Below, piece by piece: positions 38,324 through 51,573 of a stretch of DNA of 64,000 bases (the stretch's first letter is position 1; each line of letters opens with the position of its first letter). Under the pieces are notes generated by a model. The model ran no database searches, was not told the origin of the DNA, and was given only the letters and a program-made list of their open reading frames with translations. Source of the DNA: Loxodes magnus. Taxonomy: Eukaryota; Ciliophora; Karyorelictea; Loxodida; Loxodidae. The position numbers were made by a program, and so were the translations under genes. The stretch covers positions 1-64,000 of the forward strand of contig CAMPDV010002132.1 of the NCBI GenBank assembly GCA_946699065.1, in the 5' to 3' direction.

Positions 38324-38668
38324 ATGCATAATCATTTTTTTTAGAAGTTATCTGAGTTTATTTCAGAAGTTAAGGATAAAATTTTAAAAAATTTGCTACA
38401 ATAACTAGCAAGGATGAGGAAAAAGCAAGAAGAAATAGAAAAAATTAAGAGAGATAATAGTTTCTAATTTTTATAAATTGCCCATTTAGTTTAGAAATTT
38501 AAAGTTTAATAAACAAAGGATTTTAGTAATTTAAGCAAGACTTTATAAGTTTTATCTTAAAAAAGCTTATCTAAAATTGATGAAATATTAGTTTAAAAGA
38601 AGTTAACAATCTTATAAATTTCGAAAAACTAAAATCTATTTTAAGAAGCAAAGAGCATGAAATAGTGA
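38324..38668 (+). CDS. Small coiled-coil protein (114 aa)
   Basis: ATG 38324 gives MHNHFFQKLSEFISEVKDKI and continues as a Lys/Glu/Gln-rich amphipathic helix (ARMRKKQEEIEKIKRDNS, LSKIDEILVQKKLTILQ) to TGA 38666-38668. The composition is better than chance for this DNA, but no family is recognised and no clear counterpart was found in the duplicated segment. Confidence 0.35.
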
Positions 38669-41600
38669 AAAATAATAATATTTTTAACTATAAAAAACTC
38701 AAACTTTTAAATTAATTTCAAGTGGAATATTATCCAAGAAGATAAAATAAGGAAATAAGGAAATAAAATAAATAAATGAATTTTTAAAAGTTTAAACAAT
38801 GATTGTAAATATATAGGTAAATAATTAATAAATTATCTAAAATATCTAACTTAGATTTTAATAATTTATAGTAAATAAATAGATTTAAAATTAAGAATTG
38901 AAATAAAATAAATCCTAATTACGCAGACAAAAGAATTTCTTTGATTCTAAGTTGTAAAAATAAATGTTTACTTTATTAAATTTTATATATCTAAGATAGA
39001 TAAAAATAAAATCTAATTAAAATATTATCTACATAATGGCTATAAGGTTTTAAGTCAATTTTTGGATTAGGCTTTCAAATAATATTTGCTTAAACTAACC
39101 TACTTCATAAGAAGCTAATTATTAATTTATTTAATAATAAAGGTATAAAGCAACTACATAATAGCTTGTCTGATTTAAATAATACAATTAAAATATCGAT
39201 AGCTATGCTAAAATTTTATTTATGTGAATATTTTAAAATTTAAGATTAAAAATAAATAGTTTAAAGGGTAAAACTTAAAAATGATATTAAGGGTAAAAGT
39301 TAACTTGAAAATAAACAATGTAATGCTAAGACTCAAGCATTTTTGAATATAATTGTCAATTAAATTTAGATAGTGATTGAATAAATATCAAACTAGTTTT
39401 TAATTCATACATTTAAGCACTAACTTTATAGCAAAGCTACATGATAGTTATAATGGATCTTTATTTAGAAAATTTATTTTTATTTAAAAATTAAAAGCCT
39501 TCGTTAAAAAGCCTTATATATCAACATCTGAGATTATAAAAATATATTAACGATCTTATTGAAACAATTTTTAAATTTACTAATATAAGCTAAGTTTCCT
39601 TACAAAGTTTATTTATTACTAATACCTTTAATCTCCACTTAAACCAAAAATAAATTAATTATAATGCTTAGGTAATTTTATTTTTATACACACAAAAGAA
39701 TCATAGAATGAGATATAATTTCTCTTCCAAATTTGAAATCCAACTAAATTAACTAAATTAGATAGCAAAGCCTAAAAGTCTTCTATGAAAATGATTGCAA
39801 AACAATTTTTTAGAAAAAAGCAATTTTGTAATTAATATGATTTAGAATGATTTTTATTTTTGCTATTTTATAAAATGTTTGCATAACTATCTAAGTTTAT
39901 GGGATTATAAAGTTAATTTTAATTAAAATAATTAAAGATAGTAAACTATATTAAGCTTAATAGCTTAAATATATGTATCTTTAGTTATAATTTAAATTGT
40001 ATAACTTGCTTTATAATTTAGCTACCTTAATACTTTAATTTAACAATGAGCAATAAACTTAAATATGCTTTATTTAGTTAGATAAATTAATAATTTTTAT
40101 TTAACCTAAACTAGATAAAAATTTATTTTAGGCTTTAAAGATAAACTGCTATTATAAATTTATTTTATCAATCATTATCTTTAGAAATGTATTAGCATAT
40201 ACTAGTAAGATTAATTTTATAATAGATGAGTATTTAAAGCTTCCCTTCAAAGTTCATTCGAATTTATTTTCTCAATATAAGTTTAATTATGTTTGCAAAT
40301 AACTCACTAACTTAGTAATATAACTTTTTAATTTGATTTAGTAAAGCAAAATTAAATTAAATGATGAAACTAGCTTTAATTTCTATTATGAAAGGTAACT
40401 ATTAACTTATATGTGTTTCTGAAAATAATAAAAGGAATCAATTATAAAGCAAATGATTTAATAATTTAAATATAATTGAACTGATTTGTTAGTGCTATTG
40501 AGGTTTAGATAATTTAAATTTATTACTAGAATTGGATAAATTCAACTACTTAGATCTTCTTATCTAGGAAATCCAAAAACGAGATATAGTTTAAAGAAAC
40601 TTTTTCTTTCGTTAGGAACTTAGCTGCATTTATCACCTTTTCTAATTGAATAAAAACTCTTATAATAACTTTGGTAATAAAAACTAAGCACACTAGATTT
40701 TATATTTATCAAAGGTTTTATATCTATTTATGGATTATATCTCACCAATAAAAAGCATTTTTTATAACTAAGCTATATCTATAAAATATTGATTTAGATA
40801 TAGAAGCATATTCATTTATTAATAACTATCTTTTATAATTTTAATATTTTATAAGCATTTCATTTTTATTTTATCATCTAAATATAGTAATAAAAGTCTT
40901 TTTATTTGGCTTTAGAGCATTTGTAATAATAAAGCTATTTATTTACAAAATTTGGTATTATTTAGAATTTAGTTTCTTTCACTGATACAATTAGCTAGCA
41001 TTTATTTTATAAAATAAAGCAAAAGAAAAAGTTTATTTAATCACTTAGTTTCTTATATTAAGTTAAGTTTTCTTTATCTTAATTCAAAGCTTATTTAATG
41101 CTTTATCTTTAATATCATTTTAGAATGAAGGTATTCTAAATAAAATTTAAGTATTATAAATTAATAGAATTGTAAAAAGTCAAAGAAAGCATAATGTTGC
41201 ATAAGATAAAATGTATTAAATAGAGTTATAAAATTAAAAGAATGACATCAGCAACATTTAGAACTGTCTAATTAGTAGGCTTAAAAGAGGGAATGTAACT
41301 ATATAAATATATTTCTTACATTTAATTTATTTGCAATAATTTTATTATATATAATATTAAAGTGCTATGTTTATCCTAAAGAGAGATAGATTATACTAAT
41401 GGCTAAAGAAATAACTACAATGAAGCAAAAATGTTGGAATATAACTTGAAAGCAAAAATCTGTTTATTTTTAAAATAATTACTCAGAAAGATATTATATA
41501 TATTCTTTAGCATTACTACTTACATACTTATATATAGTGTATAAGAATTAGCTTATTATAGCAGAAGTTAAATAAAGTAGATTATGGTTGAAGATATAAA

Positions 41601-42869
41601 GTTAATAAGATAATAAATAGTTTAGATAATATTTTATGTTGATGGTATTATGTTAGAATAAACTATTTATTAATGATTTCACTAAGCTTTTCATTACAAA
41701 TGCTACTTCTAAAGTGTTTTACTTAATTTATGAAGTTTATGATTTTCTTTTTTTCCCATTGATGCTTTAAATATTTGTGACTAAGATGAATTAGGAATAG
41801 ATTTTACTATATTTAATGTGATTTTTAAATCTAATGTACATGTTGAATGAAAAAGGTTATTAAAATAGTAATTATCAAGTAATATAATTAAAAAACTTCA
41901 ATCTATTTTACTATTTTAGGAAATAATTTTATATCCCATTATGATTTAAAGAAACTTAGAGGTAAAGTAACTTAATGGATCTTAAAAAGATTATAGGATT
42001 AAATGTTGATTATTCAATCGCTTTCGAGTTTAATAACTTCTTGTTTAATTCTGTAGTAAGACAGGTAATTAAATTGATTGGCAGACAAAAAAATAAAATT
42101 TTTCTCAATAGAGCAAAAGATACTTATTAGATATAGAAATTAGTTAATTTACCAAAATTGATTCATATTTATTCCTCTAAAATTAAGCTTTTTAATTAAT
42201 ATCTACTTTATTAAATTTTTTTATGGGTATTAAATAAACAAGCTTAAGCTCTACTAAGTGATTCAAATAGTGATTTGATTTGTTATTATTGCTTTTAATA
42301 TATTATTATTTTCTAGTTTATATTTATATTCTTTCTAGTATTAACTAACTCTTTATACTTTAGGCAATATAAGTCAATCATCATTTACACATTCTGATAG
42401 CTAATTTAGTAACTATTATAGATGCTTATTTAATTAATAATGGTATGCTTTATTTATAACCTTTAAGCTTATTTATAAATAAATTTGATTTAGATATAAA
42501 ATGAGAAATATATATTGATTTATATGAATAGCAAAAGCATTAAAGCTAAACCTCAGCTTCGTTACTAGTACTAAAATCTTTATCCTTCTATTTTACTTTA
42601 TCAGCTAATATAAACAGAAGAAATTACCTTAATCTTCAGCTCATTTATACAATGAATACCGTTACACCTAAAGAACACTAAAGAGACTGTTGATTACTAA
42701 GAAAATAGAAAATAAATTAGCTTGATACTTAATAAAGTATAAGCTAAGCTCTAATTACTATATTTTTACTAATTTTATTTCTTTTTTGTTATTAAGGAAT
42801 TTACTATCATTACGTTACTTTATAAATACTCTGCTTGTATATTTTCTCCTCTAATAAAAAAAGCTAAGA
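38669..42869. other. AT-rich intergenic DNA
   Basis: The first 1.1 kb belong to the segmental duplication. Beyond 39,800 no repeat partner or convincing gene is seen. A 418-codon frame at 41,399-42,655 is discussed among the rejected items. Confidence 0.4.
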
Positions 42870-43548
42870 TTATAGAGCGCGTAGCTCTTTAATTAAAGTC
42901 TTTTAAAATTTAAAATCGTATTACAATACATTCTCCCTGTAAAAATTTGTTGCTTTTATTAATCATTTAAATTTATTTGCCTCTTTGTTCAATAAAAACA
43001 TATCTAAGTTTCTGTGAAAAGGCAAGCAACACCTTGAGCTTAATATCTTCATCTCGTATAATCTATACGGTATAATATATAGTCTAGTAAGTTCATTTCT
43101 TATTTTTGACTTCCTTTCTTTCTTCTCAGTTTCTCAAATTAACTATAATTTCTAAGCAAAGCTCATGAGAGAGACACTATCAGCATTTCTCTCTAGATTA
43201 CTTCACCTTGTTTTTTCCTGTTTTTTCATGTACTGGATATTCGATTTCCATCATCGCTGGGCTTTATTTTTGCTCCCCTATTTATAAATTTTTTGATTTA
43301 TAAGCATCAATGCCTCATTCAATTTTACTTCTTCTTTCTCTTATCGTATTTCCAAAATTCAGATATCTACTTTGAGATCTAATAATTGTTTCATTTTTGC
43401 TAAGAATGCTTCTTTAGATTATCACTTCAATATGCTTTTTTATTTCTTGTTTAAAATTTAGCAAATTACTTTCCTTTGATTCAATTGCACCATTATTCTC
43501 TTTATTATCTTTATCTAATCTTCTTTGTTTAGATTTAACAGTTTCCAT
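42870..43548 (-). mobile_element. ORF1-only LINE derivative (copy e) with 3' hairpin remnant
   Basis: ATG 43548 (METVKSKQRRLDKDNKENN) opens a basic coiled-coil frame with the family block MMEIEYPVHEK and a degenerate knuckle CWQCLSHELC, where spacing is shortened. In-frame TGA occurs soon after. The element ends at 42,870-42,888 with GAGC...TACGCGCTCTATAAT, the 3' hairpin with most of one arm deleted. No EN or RT. Confidence 0.5.
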
Positions 43549-43802
43549 TCTTATTGAAACTCAGTTATTTCCTTACTCCACTTCCTATTAAATACTTTCA
43601 AAGTATTGAAAATCTTAAATTGGAAATTCTCAGAAAAAATTATTTTAAATGCTTTCTCATTTCCTCAAGAGTTGTGGCTATTTTCTCTGGTTGTTTGTGG
43701 GCGTTATTTCTTGAATCGCTTTAGCTCTTCTTTTTATTTAAATATCTTTCCCCTAATCACGGAAAGTCTTTTGAAACTCTTCCATTTTATATTTTTTTTT
43801 TA
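43549..43802. other. Spacer between divergent retroelements
   Basis: 254 nt separate the ATG of copy e (minus) from the ATG of the LINE ORF1 (plus). A 65-codon plus frame here is Phe/Leu-rich and not credible as a gene. The stretch may hold the 5' ends of both elements. Confidence 0.3.
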
Positions 43803-45221
43803 ATGGAAGCTCAAAACAAAAACAGTAGTCTCTTGCTCACCCACTACATACCGAATATCAGTGTAGGGAATTTCTGAAATATATAAGCAAAGGCATGAAA
43901 AAGCTTTTAGAATTTACGATATTTATTAATAACTGGACAAATTTAAGCATTTAAATGTTGGGAATGTTCAATTATTTAAATAAAGAATAGACTTGAGGGA
44001 GGTAGCAAGAATAAGGAGTAACAACTAAAAGGAATAGGAGTGGCTTATTTCAGCCAATACCTACAAAGAAAAAACAAATAATAAAAATTTTAGATGAAAT
44101 AAATAGAAAGGAATGTAGCAATTAAATAATGTTTACAACACTTGAGAACTACACAAGGATAAAATATATCAAAAATCTAACTGCTACCAAATGAAATAAC
44201 TTTAATCTTCTTTGTTGACTCAGAGCAGCTGGAATGATATGCAAACATGGGAGCGTAGTAATACAAGACTCAGCTAATACTGATTGAAAAAAGAAATATG
44301 GAGCAATACTTTAACTTAAAGAATTACCCAATATACTGAAATATAGATAAGGAGATGCACCTAAATTTAATAGAGAATAACTACAATAGTGGGGCTTAAT
44401 TAAATAGACAATATTACAAACATGAGAAGGAACAACAATATTAAATGGAAAGATGATACATAGAAATATCTAAAGAGGAAGATTTACAAAAAATCCCTGA
44501 AATAATTGACTATTTTGGAATAAAGACTAAACTAAGCCATCCAATCAAGTAAAAATGTTAAGATTGCCAATTGAATGACCATAGTACGAAATAATGCAGA
44601 AGAAAAGAAATTATAGAAGAAATAATAAAAAAAGCTGAAGAATTCTAAAATGAGAATACGAACGTGAACAAAAATAATATTACTGAAGAGAAAATAAACC
44701 CCTTATAGTAACTTAAAGATTAAGAATACAGGAATATAAAAATTTAAAATGAAAAGGAAGTATGATATTTAAAGAGTAATAAGATAAACAACCAAAATTG
44801 AGTTTATTCACATTGTATACAGTAATTATAAAAAGCTTAGGAGGTTATAAAAATGGATAGAACTTGAACTAATATGATTTGAGTAACCATAGGATATTGT
44901 AAGGATCATAACTCTAAAATGTGACAGAGCAAAACTAAGCCTGCTAGAACATAATGAACTTAGCAAAGTAATGCGCCAGGACAAAGATTCATTGCAAGGA
45001 AAATCACCGAAAGAATACAATGATAGTAAGAACACAAAAAATCGAGAGAAGAAAAATCTAAGATTCAGTAGAAAACACAAACGTTTGAAGAGTTTGGCTT
45101 CAGTAAACAAAAAACAATATAAAAAAGCTATAAAGAAGATAACGAAGAAAAGAAACCACTAATATAAAAGGAATTTAAAAAAAATGGACGAAATATAGAA
45201 TTCACTAGTTTTTAATAGTGA
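43803..45221 (+). CDS. LINE ORF1 protein, intact (472 aa)
   Basis: ATG 43803 (MEAQNKNSSLLLTHYIPN) reads 473 codons to TGA 45219-45221 in one frame. The N-terminal half is globular with several Trp (some TGA), including VDSEQLEWYANMGAQQYKTQ. A canonical CX2CX4HX4C knuckle sits near 44,557-44,598 (CQDCQLNDH then STKQC), followed by a Lys/Glu-rich tail. In non-LTR elements ORF1 binds the element RNA and supports reverse transcription. It overlaps the presumed ORF2 start by about 37 nt, a spacing typical of bicistronic LINEs. No frame break is seen, so this copy is young or under selection. Confidence 0.75.
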
Positions 45222-48200
45222 CTCTTCTTTAATTAATTTCAAAGAAGCTGCAAATTAATAGGAAAAGCATAGGCAGGTGCATTAAAATATCCAAACGAAA
45301 GATTTGGAGTAACTACAAATTAAATAAGTAAACCTAATAATTAATTTATTAAGATAACTACTTAAAAATTGTAGTCAAAAACCGGAAAACAAATTCATAC
45401 GCGTCCCATTAAAACTACTTAGGAACTCTCTTCAACATGGATATTAATTGTAGCGTATTATGAAAGTGAAATAAACCTATAAATAGATGAAGAGATTAAC
45501 CGCCTAAAATAATAGCGCGAAAGATAGGAAACGATTAGCTAAGAAATCTTTCCAAAAATAAGATATTATGTTAGATAGTTAGAATTCTAAAGATATAGCT
45601 TAAAATCCTAATTAAAATAAAAATAAAGATATCTTTTTATGGTAGTCAAAAATAACATAAACTTAAGATTAATTTTTGAATAATACTAATTAACAATTCT
45701 ATTAAATTTCAAATAACTAAATTAGTCAGAAATAAAACAATATTACTAATAAAATAATCATTATTTACCTGATCTTCAGAGCAAACAACCTTAAAATTAA
45801 ACTGCTGATTTAAGAAATGTAATATAGAATCAAATAATTAATTAGTCTAATGAGAACTTATTTACTTTAGAAATAAAAGAACTTAAACATAATATATAAA
45901 GACTAATAGATAAGAACCAATAATTAAATGAAATGCTAATTAATATAAAAGCAAAATATGAACGAGACATTGAAACATTGATAAGTAACTAAGAAATATC
46001 CAAAATATATTATAAAACTTATATAAATAAAATTTATTAGAAATATAAACAATTATAGAACTATTTTTAGTCAATCAAATCTGATATATAGCAATATCAC
46101 AAAAAAATGCTATCAAAATAACTAGTTCATAAAATTACTTAAACAAACTTCTCCACTTATTACAGTAACTAAATAGTTTAAACAGATGAAATAATTAGTA
46201 TATTTCAAGAAATTTAGATATAATAGAAAAACTATGAGAATTAAGTCAATTCAAAAGATGAAATATAATCTAATTAAGAGATTCAAATTGAAGCCAATGC
46301 TAAGCTTTACTTAAGCTTAAATGATAGGAGCAAATAATTCACTATGCCAAAACTTTAATAAAATTAGAAATTTTACTTAAATTGAAATAGATAACTTTCT
46401 AAATAAAACTTAGCAAGGATATCAATAGACTATATTAGAATAGAACTAATATTTACTTCAACAAATTACCTAATAAAAAATAATAACCGAAATTTAACTC
46501 CAAGAGTTATATTCTTAATATTAAAAATTATAAAACTAAAATAAGTAATTTATAGATTAAGAATAGAAAGCTTAAATGGAAATTTTAACTTTTAAAATCG
46601 AATTAGATAAGTAAAGATAATAAAACTATGAAATAAATATAGCTTTTCAAAATTAAATTCTATTAAAAAATAAGGAAATTCAAATGTATAAAGAATTATT
46701 TTAGAATTGAATCTAACATACAAAAGAATTTAGTAATTAATAGTAATTTTAGAAGAAGTAATTTGTAGATGCATAAACTTAGACATCATATGGAAATATT
46801 TAAGCAAAAGATAGTATTATCTAAACAGATAATATAAATAAATAATAAACAGCTTTTTTGTGTCAAAAATTTACTCAAACAAATATAATCAAGCAAGACA
46901 AGTTAATGTAAACTTAAAATAATTAATAGGAAGCATCAACTAATACTATTATAACATAATAACTAATACTGTCAAGTTAAATTGCCAGATGAAGATTTTG
47001 TTTTACTATAGCATTAATATCACTAACTCAACTTAAAATTCATTTAAAGTACCCAAAATATGTAGACACTTGAGATAAAAATAGAAGAGTTTTCTTAATT
47101 AAAATTTGAAAACAGATATATTTAATTATTCTACTAAAAGATTAAAAAAAGATTAATAAAACTAAACAGATTCGATCGATGCTATTTATCAGAATTAAAC
47201 CTTATCTTCCAATATTAATCTTAATATTCTTAAAAGGAAACATGAAGAAGAAGATAAAACAATTCCGCCAGCAAAACGTATGAGTAAACATAATAATAAA
47301 AAAGAGTGCGATTAAATAATATGTTATTTCAATCTGACTAGTCTATAACTTTAAAAGTTTATTAAATCCGAAACTTGAAGACGTCCATAGTACGAAATGT
47401 CAAATATATAGGGTAGATATGTCACAGTTACTTAAGATTTAGAATAAGGTACATGTGATAGTGTGAAAAGTAAAATTGATAGAAAGCTACTTAAAAAATA
47501 TAGGACGTAAGTAATATATATTTTGATACAATATTTTCATTAACATCCTGAGTATGGAAAAATATTAGTACATATTTAGATTAACCAATAAGGATAGAAA
47601 AGCATTTGCATTTACGAAAGTGGTCTACCTGCAGGATCGGAAAAAATTAGAAAGGACTAATAAATTTAAAAAATAAAGATGGGACATATAAATATTAATG
47701 GAATAGCGAGCAAGTGCTTGAATATTGAAGAATTTATCAGAGATAACAGTATAGATATTTTATCAATAAACGAAACCTGATAAAAAGATGACTTTCCTCC
47801 AATATTGATAAATGGATTTAAAACATATTTTAAGAACTCAGGAAAAGGAGGAGGTGTATGCTTAATTGTAGGAGAAGAATTTAATAGTACAGAAATACAT
47901 ATATAAGTTGAAAAAGAAATAAATAGATTCATAACAATTAAACTGGATAATATTTTAATCACGTCTTGTTACATGCCTGATAGTGGAAAAAGTTAAGATG
48001 TTAAAGATTTAGCTTATGAACAACTAAATACATTGCTGAATTTATATAATGATAATTCACATATACTAATGGGAGATTTCAATGCTCTTTTATAAGGTTT
48101 CGGTGATAATCCTGAAAATGGTTATGATAATACTATTAGGCTATAAGAATTCTTACTATAAAACGATCTTGAGATAGTGAATGATAGCAACATTAATACA

Positions 48201-51062
48201 TGTATTCACAAAGGAACAGGAAAAACGTATTGTAATGATTATATCATTATAAACAACCATTTGAACGTTAATTAGTTTGCAAATTTCACTGCTCATAATA
48301 ATAGTTTATTTTCTGATCATATTCCAATCACTGTCGACTTTATCAATAATTCTATAGTATATTGGGAAAAGATAACTGAGAGAAAATATAAAATAAATAG
48401 GTTATAAGATGCAATAGATAGGCAAAAATATTAAGAATCTTTCCTACAAACTTATCTAGAATTCTTTTAAATAGATTAAGATAATCTTGAAGATTAATAT
48501 GAATGCATCAAAAGTCATATTTAAGACAATGCTGATCAAACATTAGGTTCGTTTATTCCAGACTCAAATTATAACAAACTTCCTCGAGCTCTCACAAAGA
48601 AATATATAGAGGCAAAAAGAGCTAACTCAGAATATAAGGAAGCTCACATAAAATTTGGAAGAATAAACTAGCAAGTAACTAATCTTCATGAGGCAGCAAA
48701 ACGACTTTGGAAAGACTTCAAGTATAATCTATGAAAATTTAAAAAAAACAAAGCAAAAAAGAAGTTTCTACTTCTTAATGGAGATTCTAAGGAAATTTTT
48801 TCACAAGCTAAGAAAATTCTAAATCCTTTGAAGAGAAATACTATGAACTTTAATTAAGAAATCAAAATAAATTCATTGAATCATGGAAAAATTGTGTTTT
48901 TAACAAGCATTCTAATCTAACTCAAGGATAGATAAATCTTAGTAATTAAAAAATAGATAAAATATACGATAATATTTAAGAAATTAAAGATTATCCACTC
49001 TCATATTTATAAGGATTTGATCTTTTTACCATAAAAGAAATATAGGACATTATAAAAGAAATTCCGAATGGAAAAACAGCTGGTCCAGATGGAATAAAAG
49101 GCGAACTTCTGAAATATGGTAGATAATATTTATTAATAATTCTTCATTCTTTTCTGAATAATATGCTAAGACTTGGAAAAATCCCTTAGGAATTAAATAT
49201 ATCGGTGATAATTCCAATATTTAAAAAAGGAAATAAAGATGATTGGAAAAACTGAGACCTATTTCTCTTATTAATACTATTTTAAAACTATTTGATAAAG
49301 CTTTAACAAAAAGACTATACAATCTGATTTATTAGAGAAATTTGATTCACCCTTCATAAATGAGATTTATGAAAAACAGATAAACAACTTAATAAATTTG
49401 AATAATATAACAAATAATTGATAACTATCGGAAATGTGCTAAAGGTAAGACTAAATTGATAGCAACACTGATAGACGTTGAAAAAATGTTTGACTCAATA
49501 GAAAGAAGACTCTTGTTTGATTAACTTAAGAGAGTTAAACTACCACTTGGAATAATAATAGCCTTAGAATCGTTTTATAAAAACCTAAATTCTTCATTTA
49601 TCATAGATGGAAAGAGCACCAGAACTTTATAATTCAACGATGGAGTTATGTAAGGAAGTTCTCATGGACCAGTTTTAGCATTATTGTATTATGACATAGT
49701 AATTAGATATCTGGAAAGTAAAAGTAACTAATTGGGATTTAAATGCCAGAATTCAAGTATTAGCTTCGCTTGTAGATGATGGGCAGATGATCTTATTCTT
49801 CTTCCAAATCTGCAAAGTAGATGTAGAATTTAATAAATGAAGCAAATAAAGTTTTCGCATGAACACATTTAAAGATTAATGTTACCAAATCTGAATGCAT
49901 CTAATTTCTAAAGAAGAATCAGAAATAATAAATTTTAAATTTATGATTAGGAAATTAACCAATTGCTTAAAAAGAACAAGTAACATATTTAGGAGTTATT
50001 CTACATTAGAAGAAGAACTTAAATCCCCATTGCAAAGAAGCTGCATTCAAATATATAGCTGCAATGAAGAAAGCTGTTTTTTAACTGATGAGATATAAGA
50101 ATGTAACTCCTTGACATTTTAAAACTTTATGTAGACTTTTTACATTACCTAAAGCAGAATATTGAGGAGACTTAGTACCATGAAGTATTCAAAAAGGAGT
50201 AACTGGAGTTCTGAACAGAATAGAATCAAGCATGAGATTAATTTCAAGAAAAGCTTTTTAAGTAGCAACTTCAACATTTAATGAATCATGCTATATAGAC
50301 CTGAATTGATTACCCTTTAAGCACATTATGGCTATAAAATTCTTCAGATTCTACCATAAAATTAAATAAGAAAGTATTGATTTTTCAATATCAACAATAG
50401 GCTCTCTTTTCATTAATATATGGAAAAAAGGATTTCAATACTACGATTAAGTGTAGCAATTATCAGGCCTTTATAATATTGATCTGCAGAATTAATAGAA
50501 TAATACCAATCTTAAAACTTTTACTAAACATGCAAGAGAAAAAATACAACAATATTTCTACAAAGTAGCTACTAAAAAATTTATGAGAATGAAAACAGCT
50601 AAAGTATATACTGAATAATTTGGTAATCTTTAACAATTTCCACAAATTACTTATACTAAATTAAACAAATAGTATAGACGAGAAATTATCAGTATATATA
50701 AACTTAGAACATAAACTTATAATTTCCGTAAGGATCTTTAAGATCGTCATTACCCCATTGATAATCCCTATTGTATGTGTGGAGAGTATGAAACTTTCGA
50801 GCATATCTTTAAATGTGTGTACTATTCTAATATAATGAATTGATTATCGGAAAAGTTCGGAAATTATGACTTAAGGCGCCTTATACTACGATCAAGAATA
50901 TCTAACTCATTTTCAAGGTCTAAATTGGAGTATTTAGACTTATAGATCAGAATATTTCATAAGAAGCTAATGACAAGGAGACTTGAGATTCTAGAAATGG
51001 AGAAAGCAAAAAAGGAAGAAGCTAAAGATGAATAGAAAGAAGAACTAATTAAAGAAAAATGA
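45185..51062 (+). CDS. LINE ORF2: APE endonuclease and reverse transcriptase, frame-broken
   Basis: From about 45,185 a Gln-rich coiled-coil extension runs in several frames. From 47,679 an APE-type endonuclease is clear: HININGIAS, SINETW (Trp is TGA), GGGVCLIV, ILMGDFNA, GTGKTYCNDYIII and SDHIPIT. The reverse transcriptase follows: GKTAGPDGIKGELL, RPISLINTILKLFDKAL, IDVEKMFDSI (motif A), GVMQGSSHGPVLALLYYD (motif B) and WADDLILL (motif C, with Trp where Tyr or Phe is usual). A C-terminal zinc knuckle CMCGEYETFEHIFKC lies near 50,772, then a charged tail to TGA 51060-51062. The endonuclease, RT and C-terminal parts lie in three frames, with changes near 48.9, 49.25 and after 49.8 kb. The element is therefore not autonomous as it stands. 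Confidence 0.85.
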
Positions 51063-51102
51063 TGAAATGTAAACAAGATTAAAAAACTATTAAAAAACAT
51101 TT

Positions 51103-51190
51103 ACTAACGTCTATAATTGAAAGAAGCAATTCTTGCAATTAAAGACGTCAAAAAACTCTTTTAGTTTAAATTTATTTATTTATAATTATT
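51103..51190 (+). repeat. LINE 3' hairpin with TTTA tail
   Basis: ACGTCTATAATTG pairs with CAATTAAAGACGT, with an inner AAGAA/TTCTT pair, then AAATTTATTTATTTATA. By analogy with LINEs of other species, this is where the reverse transcriptase is expected to recognise its RNA. Confidence 0.6.
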
Positions 51191-51249
51191 CTATTAAATC
51201 ATATTCTTTATATTAGAGAAAGGGCTCATATCTATAGCGTCTTTTTAGC

Positions 51250-51573
51250 TTAAGATTAACTACCATAAGTAACTAAATAGTTAAAATCAAAAAGCGAAGA
51301 GTTTTTTAATCTTTTTGGCTATTATAAATTAAAGCTACTAAAATTAAAAGCTTCCATTAAAATTACTGGGAAGAAGAATTTAAATCCTAAAGTGTAATCA
51401 GGAATTATTACAGTGGTAGAATGATGAAGATAAAAACGAAGCAGTAGAAGAAGAATATGAGTAATAAGTAAAGTAGGACTGATGAATAAGATGTAAAGAA
51501 ACAGTTTATTACCTATATGAAAATATAGTGCAGACATATTAGATGATATTATTAGATTAAAGCTACTTAATGA
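51250..51573 (+). CDS. Possible small basic protein, 5' end missing
   Basis: Reads KATKIKSFHQNYWEEEFKSQ, then VIRNYYSGRMMKIKTKQQKK, to TGA 51571-51573. The composition is basic and protein-like, but the start is unclear. The LINE tail lies just upstream, so the insertion may have removed or separated the 5' part. No family recognised. Confidence 0.25.

Larger units (their letters stand above)
33205..39800. repeat. Segmental duplication, left copy
   Basis: The long ART gene and about 3.2 kb of its upstream DNA match 55,050-60,960 in the same orientation. Matching landmarks outside the gene are TTTTTCTCTTAAA.TGACTAG (36,783 / 58,393), GTTAGGCTGTT.AATG.TT..TTATGAAGGA (37,279 / 58,977), AATAATAAAG.TATAAAGCAACT (39,132 / 60,402) and ATAATGCTTAG.TAATTT (39,660 / 60,838). 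Non-coding parts have drifted and differ in length. Confidence 0.75.
43790..51190 (+). mobile_element. Near full-length LINE (ORF1 + ORF2 + 3' tail)
   Basis: ORF1, ORF2 and a 3' hairpin at 51,103-51,150 (ACGTCT/AGACGT base, ATTG/CAAT upper stem) are followed by TTTAAATTTATTTATTTATA. The tail matches that of the other elements in the window, but the hairpin sequence differs, so this is a related but distinct family. No target-site duplication could be fixed because both flanks are AT-rich. Confidence 0.75.

Noticed and set aside
41399-42655. A 418-codon plus-strand frame ending in TGA
   Set aside because: With TGA readable as Trp no stop constrains the frame. The protein is dominated by Ile, Leu, Phe, Tyr, Asn and Gln, as random AT-rich DNA would give. 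A short middle part (MDLKKIIGLNVDYSIAFEF) looks better, but no family is recognised.
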